The notes under the pieces are model-generated. The model worked only from the letters and a program-made list of their open reading frames with translations. It was not told the origin of the DNA and did not search any database. A stretch of 64,000 nucleotides of DNA, taken from Lyophyllum atratum (Eukaryota > Basidiomycota > Agaricomycetes > Agaricales > Lyophyllaceae). Shown here in pieces: positions 11,728 to 24,621 of this stretch; positions within the stretch are counted from its first letter, which is position 1, and each line of letters starts with the position of its first letter. A program made the translations under genes and the position numbers. The stretch covers positions 992,001 through 1,056,000 of the forward strand of contig JACGCN010000019.1 in assembly GCA_014905825.1 (NCBI GenBank), read 5' to 3'.

Positions 11728-11911
11728 CCAAACCAGACTCTCCCTGCGCTCCTCGGCTCTCCCCTTCCTTCGCTCCATTTTTCATTTCCTTAACAAGAGC
11801 TTTGCTTTCATATACACTACGTTCACGGACAAGCCACAAATATCTGTGCCCTCACTGAAGACCAGCGGTCATATATAACCAATAGATGCGACCGTACTGT
11901 CAAGATTTATA

Positions 11912-12325
11912 GTAACCTGGCGCACTTTAATGAAGTTGTTGCGATCTTGGCTTCGTTGGGAAAGGATGACACACTCGTTGAAACTCCCTGGATTGCCGAC
12001 CTTTCCCATCTACGATGCAACATGCTATCCGGACGAATTCATTGCGTCTGCAGTGGGCATATGCCACATCAGGTACATCAGATTTTTGAACCGCCCGACT
12101 GGGAAAATCCGCCGAGGACTCTAGAATTCAATAATGCTATTAGACCAGTACATCCAGGGAACCCGCCGCCAGAAATACGGCCATCACACTATCCTAAGTG
12201 CGCCGGGGCCATGTACAACTTTTTCGTTGATACTGGCAGAATGGTGGTCGAAACCCAGACTCGTGATTAGACGTTACGTGAAGCGGCTGAGAGCCCGAGT
12301 CGACGCTTGCTCAATTGCTCGATTG
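11912..12325 (+). pseudogene. decayed two-dsRBD copy C
   Basis: Seen: LAHFNEVVAILASLGKD resembles helix 1 of a first domain. The second domain is split: LLDQYIQGTRRQKYGHH and SAPGP are in one frame, and MYNFFVDTGRMVVETQTRD followed by a stop and TLREAAESPSRRLLN are in another. The helix-2 pattern matches dsRBDs. It sits between copies A and B in the same orientation, with TATATAA at 11872-11878. A frameshift and an internal stop argue against function. Confidence 0.5.
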
Positions 12326-13513
12326 CTGACCCTGCTAGGTGAATGGACGAAGTAATAATAGCGTTCACTTTGCCTTAGGACTCGAGTTCAGATTGAGACG
12401 CGACTCCGCGCCGGTCGCTTCGGCAATCGCCGGCCATAGAAGACCATCCCGCGAAAATGAAGATTCAGTCTTCCGAACTTGCTTGGAACTTGCACCGCAT
12501 CGATCTGCGTATTGAATCTCCGCGTTCTATAAATCTGGTCAAGCATCTTCAAGCACCTTCGTCACCACAGGGATACAAGGCAAATGCGTCTAGTTTCGCT
12601 CTTTGTCTTCCGCCGACAGCAAATGATCTGGGGTCGAGCATCGGAGGGCGCTAACATGAAGTACCGACAACTATCTTGTGTTCGAGTCACTGTCTGGGGC
12701 CGAGGGCGACCAGTTTGCAATATAGTTCTCAAGGCTTCCACTGCGCTTGAAGCCTACCTCAAGATAATCCTTCGCTCATGACGACAGTGCCATGTAGGCG
12801 CTTGTAGGTCCCAGATACACCCATATGCACATGTCCGGCACCGATCCGCCAAGGTGCTGTGGTGCTTGGAAAGGCGACACGCCATGACTGGTACATGATA
12901 TTCACGGACCCAGCCCAACCCAGGCCATATGTTGGAGAAATTCATCTTGTCGGACCTCCTTGTCGTGCAGACTTTTTTCACACCACATCCTTAAGGAATC
13001 TCGCTCGGACGCGAGATATAGGCATACCCCCGGGTGCCCTCTTATCCGAATGCAGGTAAAACTATGTCTCAATTCGACATTCTGCCAATTAACCAATTGT
13101 TGTCATAGTCAGAATAAAGCCGTCCATTGCGTAGCTGGAAAAACAATGTTACGCTCTGCATGTCAGACAGCAAACAGCAATAAATGAAGGCTGTTCACCT
13201 TCCGGTTGTGCCGTGCTAGCCATGCCCACCAGCGTTACATGTTGAAATCAAGCAGAACATGGATAAACAAGCGAAGGCTTGCCCGATTTACCAAATCGAT
13301 CGGTTCTCATCCTGTCGAAGACTCGCTGGTCTATCTGGCGTCGGGAGTCATATTCCCGCCTTCACAGCAAAATATTATGACTCAACCCTAGGAGACTACA
13401 TATCCGATTAATTTTTGTATCTCTCGCTGCGCCGAGGAGGCCACTCACACAGCTCAGCTTCTGCACCCATCCTCAGAGGGGCAAGATAGGTGTAATGTAA
13501 GAGTGTCTCGACC
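12326..13513 (+). other. gene-poor stretch, possibly older dsRBD remnants
   Basis: No intact gene was recognised. A segment around 12660-12780 reads WGRGRPVCNIVLKASTALEA and could be a heavily diverged beta-hairpin and helix 2 of another copy, but the match is weak. The remaining frames look random. Confidence 0.3.
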
Positions 13514-13520
13514 TTTATAA
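13514..13520 (+). promoter_or_regulatory. TATA-like box of dsRBD copy B
   Basis: TTTATAA starting 89 bases before the ATG at 13603, the same heptamer at nearly the same distance as in copy A. Confidence 0.5.
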
Positions 13521-13602
13521 AGTGTTAGTCCCCCGTTCTTGTATCTATATATCCACTGCCGAATATCTCTCCCCACCTTTCTTCTCTTCGACACTAAATA
13601 AT

Positions 13603-14309
13603 ATGTGTACATGTGCGTCCTCCCGCTCTCTGCACCTTTCTCGTCTCATACGATACCCCGCAGATTATCAGATCATCCTTGGCGATATCGCCAGCAGATA
13701 TGGCTTGCAGCTACGGCATGAAGGGTCCCGTACGCGCACCCAGCGGGGCGATCTCTACACTGCGAAGCTTTACGGTACCCCTTCGCGGCCTCGTTCTTAA
13801 TAGTCGCTGATGATACTTGATAGTCAACGGGTTATTATTCACAAGAAATGATCACGATTCAGCCAAGGCAGAAGAGGACGTCGCCCATGACGCCATTGAT
13901 GCCCTCGAAGGGCAACGCATTCGTGAGCTGCATCACCTTGTATTCGAATATGTTCCTGATCGCTTTATATAGATCGACGTCGTCAGTTTTCACCCCAAGT
14001 CGCGAGATACTATTCTGACCACACAACGTACATTTAGATTATAAGACCGATCTTAACAACATCGCGCGGAAGTACAGGCTCAAATTAAATTACGAAAATA
14101 GCCACGAAGGCCCTGCCGACAGGCGTAGGCACATCTCGGTTGCATACGGTGCGTGATATCTTGATATCCACGCTCCCTTAATGATATCACTTGCAGTCGA
14201 TGGGACGCCTGTGGGTCAGCGTGGTGTAGCTTCCCGGGAGAGCTGGGCGGAGGAACTCGCCGCCAGAACGGTTGTGCAAATCCTCGAAAATGAGGGCTAC
14301 CGTCTCTAG
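13603..14309 (+). CDS. small protein of two dsRNA-binding domains, copy B (intact)
   Basis: Seen: six exons, 13603-13612, 13664-13774, 13824-13922, 13973-13981 (9 bases), 14038-14148 and 14197-14309, give 453 coding bases, that is 150 residues. Domain 1 (about 6-70) has IILGDIASRYGLQLRHEG, YTAKLYVNG and AEEDVAHDAIDALEG. Domain 2 (about 79-147) has TDLNNIARKYRLKLNYEN, ISVAYVDG and WAEELAARTVVQILE. All five introns are phase 1. The linker HRRHY is shared with copy A. Known: tandem dsRBDs bind dsRNA and occur in Dicer partners, ADARs and PKR. Here there is no catalytic or other domain, so it could be an RNA-silencing cofactor, a regulator or a competitor for dsRNA; this is inference. The canonical GKK-type lysines of helix 2 are largely absent, so RNA affinity may be weak, or the domains may mainly mediate protein contacts. 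Confidence 0.68.
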
Positions 14310-14622
14310 CGGCGCTATGCCGAAGGCTGCATGAGCCCTTCGGCCTCTTCACCATCTGATACTGACTTATAATAATAGACAAGGACAGCTAGGACTCGAA
14401 GCTGCTATCTGTACATATGTACCCACGGATATTGTAATGCAAATACACCAGAAAGTAACTTCTGTTCACAGAGTGTCATACAGATAATTTTACATGAACC
14501 CAGTTCCACCTATGGTATTAATATTGTACAGTCATCGAATAAGAGACGGTGCTTTACGGCAAGGAGTGATAGCACCAGCACTTCTCAGACCATCATATTC
14601 CGAAATGCGCCCCGACAATCAC
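14310..14622. other. convergent intergenic
   Basis: Lies between the stop of dsRBD copy B (plus) and the stop of the peroxiredoxin gene (minus). Nothing was recognised beyond two expected 3' ends. Confidence 0.5.
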
Positions 14623-15470
14623 TCACAGCACACTCTGCTTAGGCGGAGCAGAAAGCTCAGAAGCAGCCTCAGGTTGAGGTTCCGTAGCGGTAGTTGTTGC
14701 CGTGGGAGCAGGCGCACCGGCCGCGGCGTCCTCTGCCTCCAATTTGTCCAACCACTTGGCCACAAACTTTGAGTGCGCACCGTAGTTCATCGTTGCATCG
14801 AGCGTATCTCTGTCAGATCGTATGTTAGCTCTGAACAGGACAGCTGTCAACTGCACACTGGGAATCAACACCTACCGAACGATGCCCTTCTTGTCGATGA
14901 TGATGGTGACGCGTGCGACCGCCGCCAACCCCATCATCCCTTTACCTATTCCGTACGCCTTGGTGGCTTCACCATCCACATCGCTCAGCACGGGATACTG
15001 TATAGGGGAAGTAATTGGTTATGAAGTATTCAATACAAAGCTCAAAATTGAAGTTACTCACTGTCAACTTCTCCTTCTCCACGAACTGTTTCTGTCTCTC
15101 GACGGAGTCGCGGCTGAGGCCAATAATTTGAACCTTCCCAGGTTTGAATGTGTCCTTCTCTACGGCGTGTGAAAGTCCATCAGGTTCAGTCAAGAGGAAG
15201 TTGTATCCAGGGCAGTCCGGTACATGTAAACTCACCAGCAATTGCATCGCGAAATTGACAGGCCTCCTTCGTGCACCCGTATGATCCTGATCACCACTGT
15301 CAAACCTTGAACGACACATAAGGTAGCCTAGTATAAATACCTGAACTTGGATAGAAGAACAACACGGTTGGTGCACTGGCCTCTTCGGGCTTTAGAACGA
15401 AGGTTTCTCCAGTGTAGTTTGGGAGAGAAAGAGATGGTGCCGGTTTTCCAATAAGTGTGGTGTGGGACAT
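14623..15470 (-). CDS. peroxiredoxin, PrxQ/Dot5 (BCP) type thiol peroxidase
   Basis: Seen: start MSHTTLIGKPAPSLSLPNYT at 15470, then TVLFFYPSS, an exon encoding YGCTKEACQFRDAI (the peroxidatic cysteine region with the GC-T-E-AC pattern of BCP proteins), KVQIIGLSRDSVERQKQFVE, YPVLSDVDGEATKAYGIGKG, and DTLDATMNYGAHSKFVAKWL. The C-terminus is Ala/Pro/Glu-rich, ending PPKQSVL. Known: this family reduces hydrogen and alkyl hydroperoxides with thioredoxin; the yeast relative Dot5 is nuclear. Five or so short introns. The start was chosen over an in-frame ATG 42 bases upstream because it aligns with the family N-terminus. The low-complexity tail is longer than in bacterial BCP and could carry a localisation signal; that is inference. 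Confidence 0.88.
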
Positions 15471-16021
15471 GTCGGTCGAGATACTAATAGTTTCACCACG
15501 GCTAACTTCCAACCCCTCTTATAATAGCCGGGCTTCGCGCCACAAGCGTGAGGGTAGAGCTGCCCATAAGGCGTAATTGGTCTAGACTCCAAACATATGC
15601 TACATTAACCAAAGTGGATACATAGCGTTATTGTTTTGACTAGCAGCCAGTACTCGTCGGAACAAGTGTGAAGGCCGGTTGATTGCACGACTGGTCTGGA
15701 CGTCTTCCTCTGAATCCTGTGTTCGTAGTTCATAGGGTTTGAACAGCTGACACGCCTCATCCCCAAGGCAGCTTGGAATCTCGCGTTGGCGCTTCGGCAA
15801 GTCTTGAATCACAAAAAGAGTCTGTTTCGAGATCTCGCGGGGGGTTCTCAAGTAAACGTTGAACAGTCGCATGGATAGCTCGGCACGGGGGATTGATATT
15901 AGATGAATTATATAAGTGTTTGGAAGAGTTATGAGGAGTGGGAGGAAGTCTAGTTGCGTCATGAGGAGTCCTGAGCGGCATTCATGGCCTCTGAGCATAG
16001 CTTTCGTCAATAAATGAATAT
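15471..16021. other. intergenic, no supported gene
   Basis: A minus-strand open frame of 141 codons (15600-16025) spans most of it but overlaps the end of the Tim9 gene and shows no family signature. The stretch next to 15470 should contain the peroxiredoxin promoter. Confidence 0.4.
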
Positions 16022-16396
16022 TCAACTCGCTGGACGCGACGCACCAGCGTTTGACTCCGCAAATCGCGCGCCTACCCTCTCCGAATGTTTGATGAACTTC
16101 TCAGTGCAGTTCTGGATACAACCCTCCTAGAGTCGGAGACAAGGCTCAGCAGGAAAACCCTGTACGAAGATTTAGGGAACATACTTCTTTCGACGACAAC
16201 GCCTTGCTCGTAAAATCGTTGCAGCACGAGTTAAAGCACTTTTCGACCAGGTTAGAGTACATTTTTAGGAAGTCTTGCATCTGGAGTTCTGGTCAATGGT
16301 TGTCCTTGGGACAAGCGGGGTTGAACGTACTTGTCTCTTCTCAATGATCTTGGTCATATGAGCCTGCTCGGCCGAGTTGAAGTTTGAGAAATCCAT
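16022..16396 (-). CDS. TIM9: mitochondrial intermembrane-space chaperone Tim9
   Basis: Seen: three exons encode [20 protein letters not shown], then [19 protein letters not shown] and ALSSKE, then [20 protein letters not shown], ending AGASRPAS. The twin CX3C motifs (CFNSC and CIQNC) are diagnostic of small Tim chaperones. The surrounding YSNLVEKCF and [11 protein letters not shown] segments match Tim9 rather than Tim8, Tim10 or Tim13. Known: Tim9 and Tim10 form a hexamer that carries carrier and outer-membrane precursors across the intermembrane space; the cysteines form intramolecular disulfides via Mia40. Size is normal for the family. Divergent from DAHP synthase across about 310 bases. 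Confidence 0.93.
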
Positions 16397-16704
16397 GGTC
16401 GACGTGAAGATGAGGGTGAGGTCGTGACGAACAGCGGTCTGGGTCCTGGGAAGTTTGCTTCCGATCGAAGGCACGTGTGCGATTTTCTTTCGGTATGACG
16501 CCGAACTTTGGGACCAAAATGCCGCAAGTAGTAACTTGAGTCATGATCAGATCGCGACTTTTCTCAGCGGCCAGTGGTACTTGCTCGACGACCTGCATCT
16601 ACTAAAATCATTGCCTCCAACGCAAGAGTAAGTAAAGCATGATCTTCTTGGGATGATATTCAGACACACGCTTCTCCACAGTGGGTGAACATCACAATTT
16701 GAAC
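16397..16704. promoter_or_regulatory. divergent promoter region, TIM9 / DAHP synthase
   Basis: The 308 bases between the two start codons must contain both promoters. No clear TATA box was seen for either gene. Confidence 0.5.
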
Positions 16705-18076
<1,372 letters not shown>

Positions 18077-19891
18077 CAGGTCACCCGTCTGACCACCCAT
18101 AGATGTATCCATGGCATTTCAATCTATGTTTTGGCAAATCCTTGTTATGACTTTCGCTGTGGCGAGAATGCTTCAATCTAGGCCTCGCCGTTTTGCGAAG
18201 GTTATCCATCTGTCTTGACCAGATTCCTCGGGTCAGATTTCTCCACGTAATGCGCCACTGTTTGCCCACCTCACCGCCGTCCATGGATGGGTTCAAGAAA
18301 AGTGTCCGCAGGAGGTTCTCACAATTCTTCTCTTAGCTCAACGTCGTAATTTGCCTCTCGGTCGTCAGAGTATTATAGCATTTTGAGATGATTATGCATT
18401 TCCAGAGTGGCGCAGTGATACTGTAACTCCTCCAAAATCAATAAGGTCCATCACCTGTCCAAATTCGAAATATTGAAGGGGTGAATTCTCCCTCTCTGTC
18501 GTAGGAGAAAACTGACGAGCCATCATCGAAGATTATCGACCATGGAAGGACTGTACTAGTCGCGGAAATTACTGCTGTGAAATGGATCGCTGACTTCAAA
18601 ATTCTGCCTTAAAATTCTGCGGATCCTGAAAAAGAGATTGAACGAGCCGCAATTCCAAATTCGTTGGGCCATGGGCCACTACTCTTGAGTACAAGTCGAG
18701 CGGACTTCAATACTCGCTGAATAGCGCTGAACGGTCCACGGCTGGCCTTACATTGACTCTAAATCTGAGGAAATGCAATGTAAATAGGGATCTCTTACTT
18801 TAGACTGGTACGAACGTCGAACCTTGCTCGAAGCGCAGCTTTCCATACGACAGCATCCGGATATGGAGGATATGCTACTCGGCGCTACTCTGCGGCCCTC
18901 TGGTTAACATGAAGCAAGTACATCGGTAGCCCTCAAGGAGCAGCAGCAGCAGTTGGACAGGGGGTATAGAACCAGCAAGTTTGCCATTCCCATAATAAAA
19001 AAAGCCGAGGTCAAGAAAATTGCAGAAAAGGTTCTGTGATCATTTCATGAGTACATATCTGCGCAGACATGATCGCATAAGACTTGGAACATATTCATGG
19101 AGCAAAAGAATTCCGTGATAAGCGTTCTGGAAACATGCTCTTTTTGAAACATGGAGCCGGGAAAGCAGGGGAGAGCTCGGTAGACTGGTACTGAGTATTG
19201 TACAGTGTACTGGACCGGGCGTCTGTGTGTGTGATTTATCGGATGAGCAGTTACGAATTACGTGTCCGGAATGGCGGCTTCGATCCTCGGGAACCTAGCT
19301 GAAACTGTCCCGCTCCCCAAAAACGACAATAGAGGACCAAAATTATGGTGCTGGGAAACGTGGGGTTATCCCATGGAAGCATCGATATGCTCGGTTTACT
19401 GGAAACCCAGGTCAATGAGGTAGCACGCCGGCATGTGTGTACCCCCACATGCAAATAGATAGTGATCCCGAGGATGACTCCGCCTCGGGACGTGGTACGA
19501 GGGTGAAACACGTGTAACTTGTGATCGGAAACAGTGAATGCTTGTTTTTTTGGCTTGGTCTTGGTAGTTTATATATGTGGAGGTCAGATTCGAGAGTATG
19601 GGGGGTGAGGAGCTCGAGAGCAAAAGTAGAAAGGTCAGGTATATAAGAGGTCGTACAGCCTTGGACTCGGGTTACGGCCGATTGCTGTAGGCCCGGGCCG
19701 AGTCGCGTAATCTTTTCGCGTAACCTCCGTGACATCACTTGGTTCTAACCATTTCTGTCATTCCATTTCTGAGCTTGGGGGCCGATACTTACACATGTAT
19801 ACGTATACAGCTGCCTCTTCGAAGCTCCGTATATCTGTAGCCGGAACCAGGGTTTCTCTACAGTTGTACTCCCTGCTCCCACCAGCTATTC
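18077..19891. other. long intergenic region, nothing recognised
   Basis: About 1.8 kb between two plus-strand genes. From about 18300 to 19250 there is hardly any open frame on either strand, so this looks non-coding or long-decayed. Near 19640 there is a TATATAAG sequence on the plus strand, 250 bases before the glucosyltransferase ATG, which could belong to that promoter. CCCGAGG and CCTCGGG near 19470-19495 can form a 7-bp hairpin stem. Confidence 0.4.
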
Positions 19892-22800
19892 ATGCCTGGC
19901 ACTATCCAACGCATCGAGAAATGGACTAGGGGACTCAAGATCCCGCGCTCACGATCATATACAAGCACGTTCAGCGACGACATAGGGGATTTGGCAGAGT
20001 CATCTGACCCTCCTACTCTTTCTCAGCTCTATGGCGAAGCTGCAGAGTTTGAAAAAGTGCTCGTCAGCTCTGGCTGCATTGACGCTCGAAGTACACAGAA
20101 GGATGGCACCAATGGCTTCGCAGATCTAGTAGGCCACGACTTGAAACAATCCGAGCAAATTGCTCCTGACCGCGTAGCCCGACTCAATGCTGTAGAATGG
20201 CCATCTACCGATGAATGCGACACACCAAGTGACGACACAAAAAGTTCTGACCATGCTGAAATCGAGATTGTATCCCCAAGTCCGATCATTCGCCGGGTGC
20301 AGACAGACGATAGCGATTCTTGGAAGTTGGAACCGTCGAAAATCATCAACCTTTTCGTTGAAGAGTTTGGCCCATTAGCACCAGATGGCGATGAAGAGAA
20401 GCTGGTTCTGGAGACAGACGGGTTTTTAATCCACGACGTGCTTATAGTGGTAAGCGTCCTTCAGGTTTTTCAATCAAGTCCTTAACAAATATACAGGGTG
20501 TCATCCACGTCACAACACATCGCCTCGCATTCCATGCATCTCTGTTCGAAAGCCAATTGGGCTCGCCAGCCTCAAAGCGAATCATCAAAGCCGGTCCTGC
20601 AGTCCTCCATAGGAAAGGCTGGCGCACGAAGCGTCGTGTCTGGCTGGAACTTTCGCATGACAAGTTATGTGCGTACGCGTCGAGCAGCGACGAGGGTCGG
20701 ATTCGCCCATTGTATACCATACTATGTGAATATCCTACTCTCTACATCTCATGCCTAACTTACATGAACGCATAACAGTCATCTTCATCAACAAATTGAT
20801 ACCATTTGACCCACAGCAGGCGCGCTATATTCATATGGAGTTGGGCGTTGGTTCCCATAAGCCCGCGGACGATCTCGAATTCGACACAGAAGAGTCATCG
20901 CGAGATTGGCGGAGAGAAATTGAGGGTACGTTCTCAATGACCATGTCTTTGCTTAGCTCATGGTATTTCACCAGGTGCTCTTTTCTTGCATCGGCATCGA
21001 CGACGGGAGATTCTAAACGCGTCAGACTCGGAAGAGACATCCGGTATACGCCTCAGTATCCCCCTCAATAGGATGGGCCAGGTTCGGTTCGGTAGCTATG
21101 CAGAATATCCGTTCGTCGCATCCCTTGTCGTCCAACCAGAAGAGCACAGTGACGAGCATGGCGTTCTGGAGCAACAAACCATTCGCCTTGGGACCATCAG
21201 CCCGAACCGCGTTTGGACTCACCTGGATGATTACATTGCTACAGCAAACCGTGGACTTCTGGGAAAACCGATAGACGACTTCCCTGTCTTCATTGACTTT
21301 GGACCCTTGACGTTCCACGAGAGGCGAACAATGCCAAAAGACGACATGCCGCGACTCAAAGAGATGGCCATCCGGGGAGCTTTATCTTTAGACTCTGATG
21401 ATGCACAATTATGGAGTGAGTGAAAGTCTCCCTACGTCTGTCGAATCAGCTAATAACCCTGCCCAGTCATTGGCGCAAGAATATACCGTAGCATTTCATC
21501 CACAGGCTATCTCGTTCTCTCCCAGCATTTCGTCCATTTCTGGAGCAAATCATTCACCCCCAAGGACGTGAAATATCGCATCGCAGTGCTCGACATCCTA
21601 TCCGTTCAACCCTTTCACGTCCCTTTCTGGCCTCTTCGCGGTATAACGCTCGAGATCAGGGAAAAGCCGGCTCTCAAAATCATGTTTCGGAACATGAACG
21701 TATGCGTTGAAGCCGTAGAGAGGATATCTGCTCTTATCAGCACAGCTCATGCCCTCTCTTCACCGACGACAAGCCTTGCGCAGATGCTATCCATGCCGTC
21801 CAAATCAACCACCGACTCTGTGTCCCTGAGGTCACCTAAACGGAGTGCCTCGGGACTCCTCGCGCCTCTCTCCCGATCACTTGCCGCGGCAGTCGCGGTG
21901 GGTATACCTCCTGCTATTCAACTCACGATGCCCAAAGCCATAAATCTACCAAGAGAGATCATTGCAGGCTTGCCTCCTATGCACTTCATATGTCTGACAA
22001 TCGGGTCGCGTGGTGATGTCCAGCCGTACATCGCCCTCGGCCTCGGTCTGAAGAAGGAAGGACATAGGGTCACGATTGTCACTCATGAGGAGTACAAAGA
22101 TTGGATTGAGAGCTTTGATATTGGACACCGAACGGCTGGTGGAGACCCTGGAGCGTTGATGAAACTCAGCGTTGAGAATAAGGTACTTGATTTTGGCAGT
22201 TTCGTCATATGCATCCCAGCATTAAGCATGCTTTGCAGATGTTCTCCCCAGAATTCTTTCGAGAAAGCCTCAATAATGTGGGTGACTTTTCCGTGCCATG
22301 GCTCTTGATGTATTTCTCAATACCATGATGTAGTTTCGGCCGTGGCTGGATCAACGTTAGCATTCTCGACGCGGGATGTGATTGGTTTATTGACGTTTTC
22401 CAGTGTTGGTCGAAGCTTGGGAAGCGTGCCAGGACGCGGATGTTCTGCTGGAAAGTCCATCCGCGATGGCAGGCGTGCATATTGCGGAAGCTCTCAGTGC
22501 GTCTCCTTTGCAAGACTGCCGATCGATTCCCTGACGAGCCCCAGCTATCCCCTATTTTAGAACATTCACCATGCCCTGGAACAAGTGAGTCGATTTGTCA
22601 CCTAGTTATTTGACGACCAATCTAAGCTTTCCTTAGGACGACAGAGTTCCCTCATGCTTTGTTAAGTCCTCCCGTAGAATCTCCTGGGTTCAACAGCGCC
22701 TCGTAAGTCATATGACTTCCGCGCTACACCAGGCTGACCTTTCACTTCCAAGCTATGTGTTATTCAAGTACGTTCCTTTAAGGCAAGATGTTTGCTGGCT

Positions 22801-23954
22801 CTTAACATGAGTACAGTAATGTCATGTGGACGGCCACTTCGGGGCAAATCAACAGATGGAGGCGTAAGTTTCTGCAGCTTCCCAACACCGACATGGGCCA
22901 TCTGGCGCAATCAAAGATAATCACCATCTACAACTTTTCTCAGGTATGTATAATGACTACCCTCATGCTGCATTATCGTTGATGTATAAAACAACAGGCA
23001 GTTGTTCCTAGACCTCTTGACTGGGGTGACACCATCAACATCTCGGGATAGTCAGTACCACGTTTCACGGCCGAACCTAACATCACTCTTACACTTCCCT
23101 GTCGTAGCTGGTTCCTGGATAACCCCGATCTAACTTGGTCCCCCCCTCAAGACTTACTTGATTGGATGGCCAAGGCACGTAATGATGGAAAACCAATCGT
23201 CTACATAGGTTTTGGCAGCATCACCGTGCCACACTCAAATCAGGTAACCGCGCGCATAGTCAAAGCCGTCTTGAAGAGTTAGGATTTTTTTTGACCTATC
23301 ATTGTTCCCAAAAATGCTGACTTCGGATTTCAGGCGATGTGCGTGCAGTAATTTCCAAAGGCTGGTCCTCGCGAATGAACAGGCCTGGCGACGATAAAGA
23401 CATGCAAGTCGAGATCCCGCCCGAGTGCTACATGACAGACAAGATTCCGCACGACTGGCTATTCTCTAAGATCGACGCAGCCCTTCATCACGGCGGTGCA
23501 GGTACGACAGGCGCAAGCCTGCGTGCGGGAATACCGACTTTGATCAAGCCGTGGTTTGGTGATCAGTTTTTCTGGGCGCAGCGGGTGCAGAAGCTTGGGG
23601 TATGTTGCCGTTCTACTTTTAAACATCTGACGGCGCTAAAATGTCGCTCTAGGCGGGAATGAGAGTACGCAGTCTGCGTGTTTCTGACCTGGCAGATGCC
23701 CTTACGAAGGCTACGAGGAGTCCGTAAGTGACCATCCACCTCCGGTAACGTAACTGCTGACCTTACCATGTCTAAGTTCTATGAAGGAAAAGGCCGCCGC
23801 TGTGGGAGAAATGATTCGAAGCGTGAGTTTTCTCGAGTTGTCACCATTTAGTATGCTGATAGACAACCATCAGGAGGACGGGGTACATACCGCCATCCAC
23901 ACTATCTACACATATCTCCCGCGAGCCGCGCGCAATCGCATCTCTCGAGGCTAG
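19892..23954 (+). CDS. sterol 3-beta-glucosyltransferase with GRAM and PH domains (Ugt51/Atg26 type)
   Basis: Seen in order: an acidic N-terminus ([20 protein letters not shown]); a GRAM domain with [20 protein letters not shown] and [12 protein letters not shown]; a PH domain with [20 protein letters not shown]; a second GRAM-like part ([28 protein letters not shown]); then the GT28 N-lobe ([20 protein letters not shown]), [20 protein letters not shown], and the UDP-sugar site [20 protein letters not shown]. The last exon ends [14 protein letters not shown] with the stop at 23952-23954. Known: it transfers glucose from UDP-glucose to ergosterol; in some yeasts it is needed for pexophagy, through GRAM/PH phosphoinositide binding. 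About a dozen short introns lie in the catalytic half. The architecture matches the full-length fungal enzyme. Confidence 0.92.
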
Positions 23955-24621
23955 ATCGAATAACTTGCATTGGTTCCGATTCAATTACGCCTCGCCCTAC
24001 GCCCTTCACAGCTTCTGACCACCGCTCACTTTTCTTTCTGTACATCATCACTGGCCGGATTTGATTAGCCATTTGGTATGGGTCATGGAGACAATAATTT
24101 AATTCGAGATAATATCCTTATGTATTTCTAATATTCATGGGTTCAGAACATTTCTTATTGCGCCTCTCGTCGCGAGGGAGGCAAGGACGGTCTTGGAAAT
24201 GCGGTTACCGTCATGCGTCTCATACCTTGGTAACATTCACCGCTATTCTGCAGGGGCGAAGATAGCCAGTTTAAGATTTAGTATCCGACTAGTTTCGTGG
24301 TCTGACGTTTAACGTTTACCGGTGATCTTTCGTCAAAGAAAGTGATCATCAAGGATTCAACCGCACAACAGTCATTTCCGCGAAGAAGAGGGACATGAAA
24401 TCACCGAACGATGAACTATGCTCACACTCTCGTTCTCCTTTCGAGTTTCAAGAATTCATTATCATCATCCATGTCGGACGCTCATCTACAAGAACAAGAA
24501 CAGTCATTCATGTCATGAAAGGCATGACCGACCCCCAACGGCCCCAACCTCTAGAGTCTAGGGTATGTATGCATGGGGTATGTATGCATCCATATCCGCC
24601 TATGCGAAAAAAATCTATCGT
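23955..24621. other. convergent intergenic
   Basis: Between the glucosyltransferase stop and the desaturase stop. It contains a short imperfect repeat (GTATGTATGCAT twice near 24560-24590). No gene was recognised. Confidence 0.45.

Noticed and set aside
12859..13059. short open frame with VGPPCRADFF, resembling the GPPH loop of a dsRBD
   Set aside because: Neither a helix-1 nor a helix-2 pattern could be found at the right distance in any frame.
15600..16025. 141-codon minus-strand open frame beside TIM9
   Set aside because: Overlaps the TIM9 stop, has no family pattern, no obvious promoter spacing and no supporting splice structure. Possible but unsupported.
19470..19495. CCCGAGG...CCTCGGG hairpin as a possible terminator or regulatory RNA
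   Set aside because: A 7-bp stem alone is expected by chance in GC-rich DNA and rho-independent terminators are not used in fungi.
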